Shown here piece after piece: positions 53,365-63,199 of a DNA stretch of 64,000 nucleotides. The translations under genes were made by a program, and so were the position numbers. This stretch comes from Paenibacillus eucommiae (GTDB lineage: Bacteria > Bacillota > Bacilli > Paenibacillales > NBRC-103111): contig NZ_JAGGLB010000019.1 of the NCBI RefSeq assembly GCF_017874215.1, forward strand, positions 1 to 64,000. Reading direction: 5' to 3'. Numbering within the stretch: the stretch's first letter is position 1; every line of letters begins with the position of its first letter. The notes beneath the pieces are model-generated. The model ran no database searches. It worked only from the letters and a program-made list of their open reading frames with translations, and had not been told where the DNA came from.

Positions 53365-53508
53365 CTAATTCTTAGATTGTTGTTGTTGTTGTTGTTGCTG
53401 CTGCTTGTTAGGAACGGAAGTTTCAACAGCAAATTCTGTATCTTGAGCATTATTTTTGTTATTGTTATTGTTGTTGTTATTTCTATTGTTGTTTTTATTC
53501 TTAGCCAT
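53365..53508 (-). CDS. Gamma-type small acid-soluble spore protein-like, Asn/Gln-rich
   Basis: A 47-residue protein. It starts MAKNKNNNRN, has a run of eight Asn, then NAQDTEFAVETSVPNKQ and ends with a run of nine Gln and SKN. The block TEFAVET matches TEFASET, the protease-cleaved repeat of gamma-type SASPs such as SspE, which serve as amino-acid stores in spores. The Asn and Gln runs are encoded by AAC/AAT and CAA/CAG triplet repeats and are far longer than usual. GGGAGGTG precedes the ATG at 53508; a strong terminator follows. Confidence 0.72.
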   Translation of the reverse strand: MAKNKNNNRNNNNNNNNKNNAQDTEFAVETSVPNKQQQQQQQQQSKN

Positions 53509-53601
53509 TTCCATCACCTCCCTATACCTATTGTTTCCCACAACAATTAAGTTATGAGGAATTTTCATGGGATTATATGGTTGTGATTGAATTCAAATGG
53601 C

Positions 53602-54288
53602 CTAAACCTTATTTGTTGCAGCAAGAAGCTCATCTTTTATCTGTTTCCACATAGCTTCGTTGACTTTTCCCGAGCCTTTCTTAAGCACAAACACCTTAAC
53701 TGTTTTCTTGCCCCACTCTTTATAAACCTGATCCTTCGTGTCAAAATAAAGATCGATCTTATTTCCCTTAATAGCACTTCCGGTATCTGCCACTACCCCA
53801 TATCCATAACCAGGAATATAAAGGAGTGTCCCAAGCGGGAACACCTTAGGATCCGCCGCAATGGTTGATATCGCTGTTTTATCCCGAACCACTTTAATTC
53901 CGGAAAAAGTAATTCCATATTGCGGATGATCCGGATTTTTGCCAGTTGATTCAATGCCGGGCGAATACCCGGTAGCTATAACTTCTACTGCTGAGGAAGC
54001 GGCTAAATCACTGGTTAGCTTTGGAACAAATTGATAGCTGACCGTTGATTCTTGCTGGTTGGCCTTGACTTCTTCGGTCACTGCCTTCGGCTCAGTATCG
54101 TTGGCAACACTCTTTGCCATAGTTTTTATTTGAGCTTGCTCCTGTATTTGTGCTTGTTTTACTGCAGCGTCCGCCTTGACTTCGTGTTCGCGGCTTCTGG
54201 TCTGGCCCAGAAGGATTAGCCCTGTAATCAATAAAAATAAGATCACAAGCCCTCTGGATGAACTGAAGCTTAAACCTTTAAACAACAT
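53602..54288 (-). CDS. 3D-domain exported protein (possible lytic murein enzyme)
   Basis: A 228-residue protein. An N-terminal membrane segment ([16 protein letters not shown]) is followed by a Gln/Ala/Lys-rich linker and a C-terminal 3D domain with [24 protein letters not shown] and [18 protein letters not shown]. The three conserved Asp residues give the domain its name; the fold is that of MltA/Rpf-type peptidoglycan-active proteins (YocH, YuiC, YabE). It probably acts on cell wall in growth or germination. GGGGAGG precedes the ATG. Confidence 0.87.
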   Translation of the reverse strand: MLFKGLSFSSSRGLVILFLLITGLILLGQTRSREHEVKADAAVKQAQIQEQAQIKTMAKSVANDTEPKAVTEEVKANQQESTVSYQFVPKLTSDLAASSAVEVIATGYSPGIESTGKNPDHPQYGITFSGIKVVRDKTAISTIAADPKVFPLGTLLYIPGYGYGVVADTGSAIKGNKIDLYFDTKDQVYKEWGKKTVKVFVLKKGSGKVNEAMWKQIKDELLAATNKV

Positions 54289-54365
54289 TTTTAGATTCCT
54301 CCCCTATTAGGGCAGGTTGTCCAGTTTTAACTTGCTTTATACGCGGTGATTATTGGCAATACAAG

Positions 54366-54900
54366 AAAAACGGCTTGTGGTGTCCATAGATTGTGTGCGT
54401 TCGTGACATTGGTGCATGGAGGGAGTGAATGGTTTTCGGCTCCAGCCACTGGGATCAAGAACGCCTCCGCCATCGCGAGCAAATGAGAAAGATCTTGAAG
54501 GATCTGCTACTTTAGCGATGTTTTTCATCGTTTAAAGCACCACGTCTTCTCCACATTTTACTTTAACAATGAAAAACATCATTAAAACCCCTTTTCCAAC
54601 CCACTGGAGCCATCCGCCCACTTTTAACGATGAAAATCATCATTAACGTGACTCATTGGCCTGGAGCACTCGTTTTAACGATCAAAAACATCGTTAAATG
54701 AAGTGCATCCTCAAACGCCAGCCCCGAGAACGCACGCCGCGCCGTACACGCACTGCTAGCAGATGTTGCTTTCCTGAGAGAAAGGGATAGTGACGATAAG
54801 GAATAATTGTGCTTAATTTCTGCTTTCCTTAGAGAAATGTAATATCGTTAACTTTACCACTGCAAAGCTGCACTTCGTAATCGAAAGTTATTCACTCCTT
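54366..54900 (+). repeat. Dispersed repeat, four-hairpin copy (F)
   Basis: Head ACGGCTTGTGGTGTCC, GTGCGTTCGTGACATTGG; hairpins at about 54510-54536, 54559-54586, 54621-54648 and 54673-54697; tail with AGCAGATGTTGCTTTCC, AGAGAAAGGGAT and TTATTCACTCC. The inverted-repeat part of the head is shortened. Hairpin 2 reads TTTAACAATG with CATCATTAAA, two changes that remain paired as G-U on the minus-strand RNA. Confidence 0.82.
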
Positions 54901-54911
54901 CTAGTTGAGTA

Positions 54912-54946
54912 AATAAAAAAGTACCATCCGTAGATGATACCTTTTT
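54912..54946 (-). terminator. Terminator of thrS
   Basis: On the minus strand GGTATCATC-TACG-GATGGTAC is followed by TTTTTTATTT, 12 bases past the thrS stop. Confidence 0.85.
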
Positions 54947-54957
54947 GCCTTTTTAGC

Positions 54958-56892
54958 TTATTTTTTGTTTTTAATTTCATCCTGGATGAGCGCGATGACG
55001 TCTTCAACCGGCTGTGTCCCCAGATCACCTTGACCCCGTTTTCTGATGGAAAGAGAGCCTGTGTTCACTTCATTCTCGCCCACTACAAGCATGAATGGAA
55101 TTTTTTCCAGCTGAGCCTCACGAATTTTGTAGCCAAGCTTCTCGTTGCGGTTATCTGCTTCCACACGTATGCCTGAAAGCTGCAAGCGCTCGGTCACTTC
55201 GTTCGCATAAGCTTCAAAAGCAGGTGAAACCGGAATGATTTTCGCTTGAACCGGCATAAGCCAAGTTGGCAAAGCACCAGCGAAATTCTCAAGCAAATAA
55301 GCTGTCATCCGCTCCATGGTGCTAATAATGCCGCGGTGGATAACTACAGGGCGATGCTTCTGCCCATCTTCACCGACATATTCAAGCTGGAACCGCTCAG
55401 GCAATAGAAAATCAAGCTGCGCAGTTGACAAAGTTTCTTCTTTTTTTAATGCAGTCTTAATCTGTACATCCAGCTTAGGGCCATAGAATGCTGCTTCTCC
55501 CTCTGCCTCGTAGAAAGGTAAATCCAACTCCTCGACTACCTCGCGAAGCATACGCTGCGACATTTCCCACATTTCATCGTTTTGGAAATATTTCTCTTTA
55601 TCCTTAGGATCCCGGTAAGAAAGACGGAAACGGTAATCTGTGATGCCAAAATCTTTGTAAACCTCACGAATCAAATTCACGACGCGGGCAAATTCCTGCT
55701 TGATTTGATCTGGGCGGCAGAAGATATGAGCATCATTCAAAGTCATGGCGCGAACACGGTGAAGTCCGGTCAAAGCACCTGACATTTCATACCGGTGCAT
55801 CGTTCCAAGCTCAGCAATCCGAATCGGAAGATCGCGGTAGCTGTGCATATCATTCTTGTACACCATCATATGATGCGGGCAGTTCATGGGACGAAGAACC
55901 AATTCTTCATTATCCATAATCATTTTCGGGAACATATCTTCCTGGTAGTGCTCCCAGTGGCCTGAAGTTTTGTACAAATCGACATTGGCCAGAACCGGAG
56001 TGTATACATGCTGGTAGCCGAGTCTTTCTTCAAGATCAACAATGTAACGCTCCATAGTACGGCGCACTCTGGCTCCATTAGGCAGCCACAGCGGCAAGCC
56101 TTGGCCTACCTCGCGAGAGAAAGCAAACATCTTCAGCTCTCTGCCCAGCTTTCTATGATCCCGCTTCTTGGCCTCCTCCAGCAAGTGGAGATGTTCATCC
56201 AGCTGTGCCTTTTTAGGGAAAGCAGTACCATAAATACGCTGCAGCATTTTATTTTTGGAATCACCGCGCCAGTATGCCCCCGCAATGCTAAGCAGCTTAA
56301 ATGCCTTGATTCTTCCGGTCGACGGTAAATGGGGGCCGCGGCACAGATCGAAGAATTCACCTTGATCATAAATCGTAATCACGGAATCCTCAGGCAAATC
56401 ACGAATAAGCTCAAGCTTCAAAGGATCTTCTAAGCCAGAAAAAATGTCCAGTGCCTCATTACGGCTCACTATACGACGGCTGATGGGCAGATTTTGCTGG
56501 ATAATCCGTTCCATTTCTTTCTCTATTTTACCCAGATCCTCTGGGGTTAAGGAAGACTCCAGATCGATATCGTAGTAAAATCCATCTTCAATTACAGGTC
56601 CAATACCTAGCTTCACATTCTTATCCCCATAAATCCGCTTGATCGCTTGCGCCATCAAATGAGCAGTACTATGACGATATATTTCAAGACCTGCCTCACT
56701 ATCGAGCGTAAGAATTTCCACCTCAGCGTCATGCTCCAAAGCAAAAGCAAGGTCTACAGGCTTTCCGTTCACTTTGCCCGCGATTGCGTTCTTCTTCAAA
56801 CCGGACGAGATCGATTCAGCCACCTGTTCGATAGTTGTACCATAAGCAAACTCTCTTACAGCACCATCCGGTAATTTTACTTGTATCACCAT
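54958..56892 (-). CDS. thrS: Threonyl-tRNA synthetase
   Basis: A 644-residue class II synthetase charging tRNA-Thr. N-terminal TGS domain ([14 protein letters not shown]), editing domain with the HxxxH ([10 protein letters not shown]), catalytic core with motif 2/3 segments and zinc-ligand [12 protein letters not shown], and anticodon-binding C-terminus ([12 protein letters not shown]). ATG at 56892 follows GGGAGG at eight bases. Expression is governed by the T-box leader upstream. The neighbour ytxC matches the gene order in Bacillus. Confidence 0.96.
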   Translation of the reverse strand: MVIQVKLPDGAVREFAYGTTIEQVAESISSGLKKNAIAGKVNGKPVDLAFALEHDAEVEILTLDSEAGLEIYRHSTAHLMAQAIKRIYGDKNVKLGIGPVIEDGFYYDIDLESSLTPEDLGKIEKEMERIIQQNLPISRRIVSRNEALDIFSGLEDPLKLELIRDLPEDSVITIYDQGEFFDLCRGPHLPSTGRIKAFKLLSIAGAYWRGDSKNKMLQRIYGTAFPKKAQLDEHLHLLEEAKKRDHRKLGRELKMFAFSREVGQGLPLWLPNGARVRRTMERYIVDLEERLGYQHVYTPVLANVDLYKTSGHWEHYQEDMFPKMIMDNEELVLRPMNCPHHMMVYKNDMHSYRDLPIRIAELGTMHRYEMSGALTGLHRVRAMTLNDAHIFCRPDQIKQEFARVVNLIREVYKDFGITDYRFRLSYRDPKDKEKYFQNDEMWEMSQRMLREVVEELDLPFYEAEGEAAFYGPKLDVQIKTALKKEETLSTAQLDFLLPERFQLEYVGEDGQKHRPVVIHRGIISTMERMTAYLLENFAGALPTWLMPVQAKIIPVSPAFEAYANEVTERLQLSGIRVEADNRNEKLGYKIREAQLEKIPFMLVVGENEVNTGSLSIRKRGQGDLGTQPVEDVIALIQDEIKNKK

Positions 56893-57212
56893 ATTCATTT
56901 CCTCCCACAATTGTTTATTGAACGCAAAAAAAACACACATCATCCCAAAAGGGACGAGTGCGTTCAGCTCGTGGTTCCACCCTAGTTCGATCCGCATAAG
57001 CGATAGCTTTGCTGCGAATCCTCATCAGCATTTGTTAACGGGAATGATCCGGTCTTGTATACTGTCGGCCTTCAATTACGTAAGAAACCAAGTTCCACAA
57101 AACAGCTACAGAGGGGTAAATATACCGGTTAACTGAAGGAGCTTTCAGCCAAGTCTCCTCTTCTCTGGACAGTTATTACCCGAACATTCATATCTCTGAT
57201 CTAACGCCTTCG
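56893..57212 (-). promoter_or_regulatory. T-box riboswitch leader of thrS
   Basis: The minus-strand leader contains the T-box sequence AGGGTGGAACCACG (56983-56970). The Stem I landmark AGAGA is followed by GGCTGAAAGC, and a terminator lies before the gene. An ACC (57129-57127) on the 3' side of Stem I is a possible specifier codon, fitting threonine. Uncharged tRNA-Thr pairing with the T-box would favour the antiterminator and thrS expression. Confidence 0.9.
56926..56962 (-). terminator. Regulated terminator of the thrS T-box
   Basis: On the minus strand GCACTCGTCCC-TTTT-GGGATGATGTGTG pairs with one bulge and is followed by eight T. It competes with the T-box antiterminator. Confidence 0.85.
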
Positions 57213-57218
57213 TATCCT

Positions 57219-57247
57219 ATTATAAAGCCGACTTCTTCCGAGGTCAA
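57219..57247 (-). promoter_or_regulatory. Sigma-A promoter of thrS overlapping the ytxC stop
   Basis: On the minus strand TTGACC (57247-57242), a 17-base spacer and TATAAT (57224-57219). The -35 element covers the end of ytxC. Confidence 0.8.
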
Positions 57248-58155
57248 GGATACAGTTGATCCTTTTTTGCTAAATCTCCCAGATAGGCATGGCACATTCG
57301 GCAATAAGGACATACGGTTGCTCTTCCCTCAAATATTTGCATAATGGTATTTACAATTGGCAGTTCCGGTTCACGAGTATGGATATATATCTTCGCAGGT
57401 GAAACCGTAATTAACGTACTGACAATCATATCTTCAAAATTCACGTCTTTTTCGAGCACCTCTACCTTGAAGGTGGCATCATATTCATCCAAATCTACAG
57501 GCTCAAGCTGGTCATTAAAAATAAGAAAATCATGGCCGCCTTTGTGAATTAAATGCGCTGTTGGCATTTTCGCTTCCTGCATATAGACGAAATACTGCAG
57601 CAAGGAAATAAACTCCTGATATTGACGATCCATCAGGCTTTCATCCACGGCATATTCCACGACCTCACGCAGCTCCTCGAGATATTCCTGAAGACGAAAC
57701 CGCACAAATCCTTCGAGTACGATCAAAGAATGCTCCTGTAAATAACCCGATACCCGAATTGAAATCAGATTGTGCCGTCGTTCTATCAATGTGGATAAGG
57801 GGGAAGCATCCTGCGTTCCATTCAGAAACTGTCTGCAGTATCCTTCCACGCTGCGAATATCGTCCTCTTTGTGAAGCTTGTACTTCCTCGTAATTAAATC
57901 ATGAAGCACGTCCGGCTCCAAATGTTTCAGAATATAGTCGGCTATAGTATCGCCAATAACCTCCATAGGAAATGCCGCCCTCGCCCCTTCAGATCCAGTT
58001 CCCTGAATAAGGGAATAATCACTGCCTTGCTGAATGCTCAGCTCAAACCCGATTGGATCTTTATGTACATGTGCAAGCTTATTATCCAAAGCTTGATACA
58101 GTTCATTCACACTGGACTCGGCGGAATTTCCCATTACAATCGTGAACAACTCCAT
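57244..58155 (-). CDS. ytxC: Putative sporulation protein YtxC
   Basis: A 303-residue YtxC-family protein (FELSIQQGSDYSLIQGTGSE, YILKHLEPDVLHDLI, VCPYCRMCHAYLGDL at the C-terminus). It is conserved in spore-formers, next to thrS as here; its biochemical role is unknown to me. The ATG at 58155 follows GGGAG at eight bases. The C-terminal CPYC and CH may bind metal. The upstream mqnC gene is on the same strand. Confidence 0.85.
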   Translation of the reverse strand: MELFTIVMGNSAESSVNELYQALDNKLAHVHKDPIGFELSIQQGSDYSLIQGTGSEGARAAFPMEVIGDTIADYILKHLEPDVLHDLITRKYKLHKEDDIRSVEGYCRQFLNGTQDASPLSTLIERRHNLISIRVSGYLQEHSLIVLEGFVRFRLQEYLEELREVVEYAVDESLMDRQYQEFISLLQYFVYMQEAKMPTAHLIHKGGHDFLIFNDQLEPVDLDEYDATFKVEVLEKDVNFEDMIVSTLITVSPAKIYIHTREPELPIVNTIMQIFEGRATVCPYCRMCHAYLGDLAKKDQLYP

Positions 58156-58271
58156 ATAACTCACTCCCTTGGATGACAGGATGTAATCCCTTATCCAAGT
58201 ATATGGTCGATTGCGGGCAGATATACAACGAACCATTTTCCAAATCAACCAGTGAATTTCTGGTATATGAA

Positions 58272-59408
58272 TTAATTCTGCATGACGAAGTCATTCGTAA
58301 TAACCTCAGATTCATCTGAGAAGACGCGCAGCGTCTCATATCTGGTGTTGCGCTGAGCTGGTACTTTACCCGCTTCGCGAATAATTTGCAAGGTGGAGGT
58401 AATATTTACTTTATGTGTAGCTCCCGCTGCCGAAACCACATTTTCTTCAATCATCGTGCTGCCGAAATCATTACAGCCATAGTGCAGTGATTTTTTGCCA
58501 ACCTCAGGTCCCATAGTTACCCAGGAAGATTGAAAATTAGGGATGTTATCCAGCATGATGCGGCTAATAGCCAGTGTTTTTAAATATTCTTCAGGCTTCA
58601 CCTTATCAGCCTTCATATTCGTATTGTCCGGTTGAAAAGTCCAAGGAATAAAAGCCAGGAAACCAGCCGTTGGAAGCTTCTGCAGCTGTACATCATCCTG
58701 AGCATCACGGATGCGCAGCAAATGCAATGCCCGCTCCTCCATCGATTCACCAAAGCCGATTACCATTGTTGCCGTTGTATTCATGCCGAGCTTATGAGCG
58801 GTCTGCATAACGTCCATCCAATCGCGCCATGAGCCTTTCATCCGGCTAATTTTTCTGCGGGTACGATCATCCAGTATCTCTGCTCCTCCGCCCGGAAGAG
58901 AATCCAAACCGGCATCCCTCAGCGCCCGAACAACTTCTTCTAGCGACAGCCCTTCCGATACATCCTTCATCTTCATAATTTCCGCTGGTGAGAAGGAATG
59001 CATCGTGATTTCAAAGCGCTTCTTAATTTCACGGAGCAAATTTGTATAGTAGCTGAAGGGAAGATCCGGATTTGTACCACCCTGCATCAAAATTTCAGTT
59101 CCGCCTACATCGAGGGTTTCCTGGATTTTTTGAAAAATGGTTTCATCAGGCAGTACATAACCCTCTTTGGAACCGGGAGCGCGATAAAATGCACAAAATC
59201 TGCAGTAAACATCACAAATGTTCGTGTAATTCACATTCCTGCCGATAACAAAGGTGGTGATCGGCTCCGGATGCCATTTCAACATAATTTGATTGGCTGC
59301 GTGGCCTATCTTTTCTATTTGATCGGATTCAAACAAAGTGATGCATTCCTCCACATCAATTCGTTGACCAGAGATTGACTTTTGTAAAATACGGTCGATG
59401 CTGTTCAA
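58272..59408 (-). CDS. mqnC: Cyclic dehypoxanthine futalosine synthase (MqnC)
   Basis: A 378-residue radical SAM enzyme of the futalosine route to menaquinone. It closes the carbocycle of dehypoxanthinyl futalosine. The [4Fe-4S] cysteines are in ICDVYCRFCAFYR (about 65, 69, 72). Other marks: MQGGTNPDLP, SLPGGGAEILDDRTRRKI and FIPWTFQPDNT. The start is taken as TTG at 59408 because GGAG lies ten bases upstream and the product begins NSIDRILQK as in relatives. Other mqn genes are not in this window. Confidence 0.92.
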   Translation of the reverse strand: MNSIDRILQKSISGQRIDVEECITLFESDQIEKIGHAANQIMLKWHPEPITTFVIGRNVNYTNICDVYCRFCAFYRAPGSKEGYVLPDETIFQKIQETLDVGGTEILMQGGTNPDLPFSYYTNLLREIKKRFEITMHSFSPAEIMKMKDVSEGLSLEEVVRALRDAGLDSLPGGGAEILDDRTRRKISRMKGSWRDWMDVMQTAHKLGMNTTATMVIGFGESMEERALHLLRIRDAQDDVQLQKLPTAGFLAFIPWTFQPDNTNMKADKVKPEEYLKTLAISRIMLDNIPNFQSSWVTMGPEVGKKSLHYGCNDFGSTMIEENVVSAAGATHKVNITSTLQIIREAGKVPAQRNTRYETLRVFSDESEVITNDFVMQN

Positions 59409-59483
59409 ATTGTCCTCACTCCTTCTATTTATACTTACAAGTATTCCATTAATCGTACCATATTCCAACACTACCGTCACGAC

Positions 59484-59524
59484 AAAAGAACAACCAGGCG
59501 CTGGAAGCGCTTAGCTGTTCTTTC
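59484..59524 (-). terminator. Terminator of the met operon
   Basis: AAAGAACA and AGCGC/GCGC-type arms pair with TGTTCTTT; TTTTG follows on the minus strand. It lies 30 bases past the metC stop. Confidence 0.75.
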
Positions 59525-59554
59525 TATCATTTCTATTGGCCAGGCTTCCTGCTA

Positions 59555-60730
59555 CTAATCTCCCAGCGCTTGTTCCAGATCCTGAATAATATCCTCAATG
59601 TCTTCCAAGCCTACGGAATACCGGACAAGACCGTCCGTAATTCCTCTTTGCAGCCTGACTTCCTTAGGCATCGAAGCATGGGACATCATCGCTGGATAGG
59701 AGAGAATACTCTCTACTGCTCCAAGACTAACGGCCACAAGCGGAATTTGGATCTTGCTTAGCAGTTTTTTGGCCCGTTCACCAGAGCCTGTATCAAAAGA
59801 GACTACTGCTCCATAGCCCAGGGACTGCTTCTCATGAATGTCCCTGCCAGGGTGATTCGGCAGTCCCGGATAATATACTTGCTCAATACCCGGCTGCCCC
59901 GACAGCCACTCGGCTAACCGGCGCGCGCCTTTTTCAGACATTTCCATACGTGCCTGCAGTGTCTTCATACCTCTAATTAGCAGCCAGGAATCCTGCACGC
60001 CAAGCACATTGCCCATCCCATTCTGGATCTGCTTCATCCTATTACCTAGGCTCTCAGCAGCTGTGACTGCAAGCCCAGCCAGAAGATCACTGTGACCGCC
60101 CAGAAACTTGGTTGCGCTGTGCAGCACAATATCAACACCATGCTCGATAGGTCTTTGATGATACGGCGTCATGAATGTATTGTCTAAAATGGTTAACAGC
60201 TCATGCTGCTTGGCCCATGACACCAATTCAGCAATATCCGTAATTTTCAACGTGGGATTAGAAGGAGTTTCAATAAAAACAGCCTTGCTGTTTGGCTGCA
60301 GCGCAGCACGCACCTGATGGATGTCCGTCATATCAACAAAGGTCGTCTCAATACCCATACGATTCAGAATAGATGTCAATAGCCGGTAAGTGCCTCCATA
60401 TACATCCTCCGTGCAAATAACATGATCCCCGCTGGAAAGCAGCATAAAAGCTGATGAAATAGCTGCCATTCCTGAAGAAAAAGCAAATCCGCGTGTTCCG
60501 CCCTCAAGCTTGGCGATATAGTCCTCCAGAGCCTGCCGCGTCGGATTGCCGGAACGTGTATAATCGTACTCAGGAGGATTGTCCAGAGAAAAATGATGGA
60601 AGGTTGAGGCTTGATACAAAGGAACGCTCGAGGCTCCTGTTGCCTTATCAATTTCCGCTCCGAAATGAATCAACCTTGTGCCAAATTTCCCAAGCCCTTT
60701 GCTGTCCTCTTGTCCATGCTGCTCACTCAT
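59555..60730 (-). CDS. metC: Cystathionine beta-lyase
   Basis: A 391-residue PLP enzyme of the Cys/Met metabolism family. It cleaves cystathionine to homocysteine, pyruvate and ammonia. PLP-lysine motif LHSATKFLGGHSD; substrate marks DYTRSGNPTR, SSGMAAISSAF, EDVYGGTYR and ETPSNPTLK. The ATG follows directly on the metI stop, as in the Bacillus metIC pair. A gamma-lyase activity cannot be excluded from sequence alone, but the pairing with metI favours MetC. Confidence 0.9.
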   Translation of the reverse strand: MSEQHGQEDSKGLGKFGTRLIHFGAEIDKATGASSVPLYQASTFHHFSLDNPPEYDYTRSGNPTRQALEDYIAKLEGGTRGFAFSSGMAAISSAFMLLSSGDHVICTEDVYGGTYRLLTSILNRMGIETTFVDMTDIHQVRAALQPNSKAVFIETPSNPTLKITDIAELVSWAKQHELLTILDNTFMTPYHQRPIEHGVDIVLHSATKFLGGHSDLLAGLAVTAAESLGNRMKQIQNGMGNVLGVQDSWLLIRGMKTLQARMEMSEKGARRLAEWLSGQPGIEQVYYPGLPNHPGRDIHEKQSLGYGAVVSFDTGSGERAKKLLSKIQIPLVAVSLGAVESILSYPAMMSHASMPKEVRLQRGITDGLVRYSVGLEDIEDIIQDLEQALGD

Positions 60731-61897
60731 TTAAAGGGCTCCTCCTTCCAGCTCTGCTTGCGCTAAATCAAGTGCTTGGGCCAGATCAGCGACAAGATCA
60801 TCCACATGCTCAATACCTACGGAAAAACGCAGCAGACGTTCGTCCACGCCAATTTTTTGGCGGATTTCCAAGGGAATATCGGCATGAGTCTGAACGGCAG
60901 GATAAGTCATCAAAGATTCCACACCGCCCAGGCTTTCCGCAAAAGCAATCAGCTTAATATGGCGAAGAATGGGCTCGACCAGCTTGGCATCAGTAACCTT
61001 GAAGGAGAAAATACCAGTATTGCCCCTGGATTGCTTGTTCTGGATTGCATGGCCCGGGTGGCTCTCAAACGCAGGATAGTACACTTCATTTATTAGAGGA
61101 TGCTCAAGTAAAAACTTCGAGATTACCGTAGCATTGTATTCATGTCTTTCCATCCGCAGCGCCAGAGTCTTCATTCCTCTCATTAGCAGCCAGCTGTCTT
61201 GGGGACCCAGCACCGCGCCTATGGAGTTATGTAGAACTGCCATTTGTGCGGATAATTCCTTGCCTTTGGTCACTATAAGTCCGGCAAGGACATCATTATG
61301 ACCCCCCAGATACTTCGTCGCACTATGAATAATAATATCTGCTCCTAATTCGATAGGGCGCTGCAAAAACGGCGTAAGCAAGGTATTGTCTACAATAGAA
61401 TAGACACCTTTCTTACGGGCCCACGAGCAAACCAGCTCTATATCGGTCACCATCATAAGCGGATTTGTAGGCGTTTCAATAAGAATCCCCTTCGTATTCG
61501 GCAAATAAGCGGCTTCCAATGCATCCAGATCATTGGTATCGACATAGGTAGCCTTCACGCCAAATCTGGACATGATGGTCTCCAATAGTCGATAGGTGCC
61601 TCCATACAGATCGAGAGAGACAATCAGATGATCCCCTTGACTGAATAGTGCGAATATAGTCTGCAGGGCAGCCATACCGGACGAACAGGCAAAACCGGCA
61701 TCACCAGATTCAAGCTCAGCGATCGCATCCTCCAGAATGGTGCGGGTGGGACTTTTGGTGCGGGCATAATCAAATCCAGTGCTTTGCCCCAGCTTGGGAT
61801 GGCGGAAAGCAGTAGCCTGATAGATCGGGTAGCTGATTGCTCCAGTATCAGGACTTGATTGAGAACCAATTTGCGCAAGACGACTTTCTATTTTCAT
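60731..61897 (-). CDS. metI: Cystathionine gamma-synthase / O-acetylhomoserine thiolyase (MetI)
   Basis: A 388-residue PLP enzyme joining O-acetylhomoserine with cysteine (or sulphide). PLP-lysine motif IHSATKYLGGHND; other marks DYARTKSPTR, CSSGMAALQTIF, LDLYGGTYRLL and ETPTNPLMM. It is the middle gene of the S-box operon, 28 bases after metA. Together with metC it forms the trans-sulphuration route to homocysteine. Confidence 0.92.
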   Translation of the reverse strand: MKIESRLAQIGSQSSPDTGAISYPIYQATAFRHPKLGQSTGFDYARTKSPTRTILEDAIAELESGDAGFACSSGMAALQTIFALFSQGDHLIVSLDLYGGTYRLLETIMSRFGVKATYVDTNDLDALEAAYLPNTKGILIETPTNPLMMVTDIELVCSWARKKGVYSIVDNTLLTPFLQRPIELGADIIIHSATKYLGGHNDVLAGLIVTKGKELSAQMAVLHNSIGAVLGPQDSWLLMRGMKTLALRMERHEYNATVISKFLLEHPLINEVYYPAFESHPGHAIQNKQSRGNTGIFSFKVTDAKLVEPILRHIKLIAFAESLGGVESLMTYPAVQTHADIPLEIRQKIGVDERLLRFSVGIEHVDDLVADLAQALDLAQAELEGGAL

Positions 61898-61925
61898 ACA
61901 CAGTACCTGCCTCTCTGTCTTTATA

Positions 61926-62837
61926 TCAAATCATAAAATCATAAGGTGTTTCCTGGTATACATAATAATTCAGCCAATTCGAAAACAGCAGGTTCGCATG
62001 AGCTCTCCAGGTAATGCATGGCGTTCTGGTAGGATCGTTATTCGGATAATAATTTTTGGGTACGGCAACGGACAATCCTTTATTAATATCACGGTCATAT
62101 TCCCATTTTAGCGTATGACAGTCATATTCGGAGTGACCCGTAACATAAATGTGCCTTCCATTTTTAGTAGCCGCAATATAAACGCCCGCATCCTCGGATT
62201 CCGACAAAATTTCCAATTCAGGATGAAGCTCAATGTCTTCTCTGCGTACTTCCGTATGGCGGGATTGTGGAACAAAGAACATTTCATCAAAACCACGCAG
62301 CAACTTCGTATTCGCAATGCCAACCGTATGTGGAAAAACACCAAATAATTTCTCCTCAAGCGGGTATTTCTTCACGCCAAAGTGATGGTACAAGCCTGCC
62401 TGGGCAGCCCAGCAAATATGCAAAGTGGAAGTCACATTGGTTTTGCTCCAATCCATAATCTTCTGCAGCTCTTCCCAATAGTGAACGTCCTCGAAATCCA
62501 TCTGTTCTACAGGCGCGCCTGTAATAATCATGCCATCCAATTTTTCATGCTCAATATCTTCGAACGTTTTATAGAAAGTTGCAAGATGCTCCGCAGAAGT
62601 ATTTTTGGACTGATGGGTCTTCGGATGAAGCAGAACGAATTCCACCTGTAAGGGTGTATTGCCTATTAAGCGAAGGAGCTGCGTCTCCGTCGTTTCCTTG
62701 GTTGGCATCAGGTTCAGCAAAGCTATTCGCAAAGGACGAATGTCCTGTTGATACGCCACAGATTCATCCATAGTAAAGATGTTCTCTCGGTTTAGAATTT
62801 CTTTTGCAGGCAAGTTGTCCGGAATTTTAATCGGCAT
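61926..62837 (-). CDS. metA: Homoserine O-acetyltransferase (MetA type)
   Basis: A 303-residue enzyme activating homoserine for methionine synthesis. Catalytic Cys in [10 protein letters not shown], His-Glu in VTGHSEYD. The residue that sets acyl donor preference in this family (Gly in E. coli succinyltransferase, Glu in Bacillus acetyltransferase) is Glu here, in TGAPVEQM, so acetyl-CoA is expected. The ATG at 62837 follows AAGGAG; the longer frame extends into the riboswitch. First gene of the metA-metI-metC operon. Confidence 0.93.
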   Translation of the reverse strand: MPIKIPDNLPAKEILNRENIFTMDESVAYQQDIRPLRIALLNLMPTKETTETQLLRLIGNTPLQVEFVLLHPKTHQSKNTSAEHLATFYKTFEDIEHEKLDGMIITGAPVEQMDFEDVHYWEELQKIMDWSKTNVTSTLHICWAAQAGLYHHFGVKKYPLEEKLFGVFPHTVGIANTKLLRGFDEMFFVPQSRHTEVRREDIELHPELEILSESEDAGVYIAATKNGRHIYVTGHSEYDCHTLKWEYDRDINKGLSVAVPKNYYPNNDPTRTPCITWRAHANLLFSNWLNYYVYQETPYDFMI

Positions 62838-62875
62838 CCTACTCACTCCTTTTTCGTTAATAGTCAAGTTTAAAC

Positions 62876-62906
62876 AAAAAATAGCCTTCTCTATAGAGAG
62901 AAAGGC
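62876..62906 (-). terminator. Regulated terminator of the S-box
   Basis: On the minus strand GGCCTTTCTCTC-TATA-GAGAAGGCT is followed by TTTTTT. It lies between the SAM aptamer and metA. Confidence 0.85.
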
Positions 62907-62929
62907 CATTCCTAATAAATATCAATGTC

Positions 62930-63063
62930 CTTTCTCATCTCCCAGAAACTTCGCCTTAGCGCGTCTCCGCAAGAATTAGCACCGTGCATCCCTTTGCTCG
63001 CAAAGGTTTGTCGGTTGCCGGGTATCATCGGGCTAGTCCCTCCACCTACTCTTGATAAGAAAT
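62930..63063 (-). promoter_or_regulatory. SAM-I riboswitch (S-box) of the metA-metI-metC operon
   Basis: The minus-strand RNA has TCTTATC closing with GATGAGA (helix P1), AAGAGTAGGTGGAGGGACT, GCCCGATGATACCCGGCAAC, and later GCACGGTGCTAATTCTTGC. These are the conserved blocks of the SAM-I aptamer. When SAM is plentiful, the aptamer lets the downstream terminator form and stops transcription. Confidence 0.95.
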
Positions 63064-63085
63064 TTCATATTTAGTTGTATATTTA

Positions 63086-63113
63086 ATCTTACTTCTTTAA
63101 AATAAAAAGTCAA
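63086..63113 (-). promoter_or_regulatory. Promoter of the met operon
   Basis: On the minus strand TTGACT (63113-63108), a 16-base spacer and TAAGAT (63091-63086), just before the S-box aptamer. Confidence 0.65.
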
Positions 63114-63199
63114 GTAAATTTCTTGTTATTTTGTATTACGGGGAATTTTGCAGGTTTTTTGCAGATTTTTGTAGAAAAATATCTCTTCTTTTGTTATGC

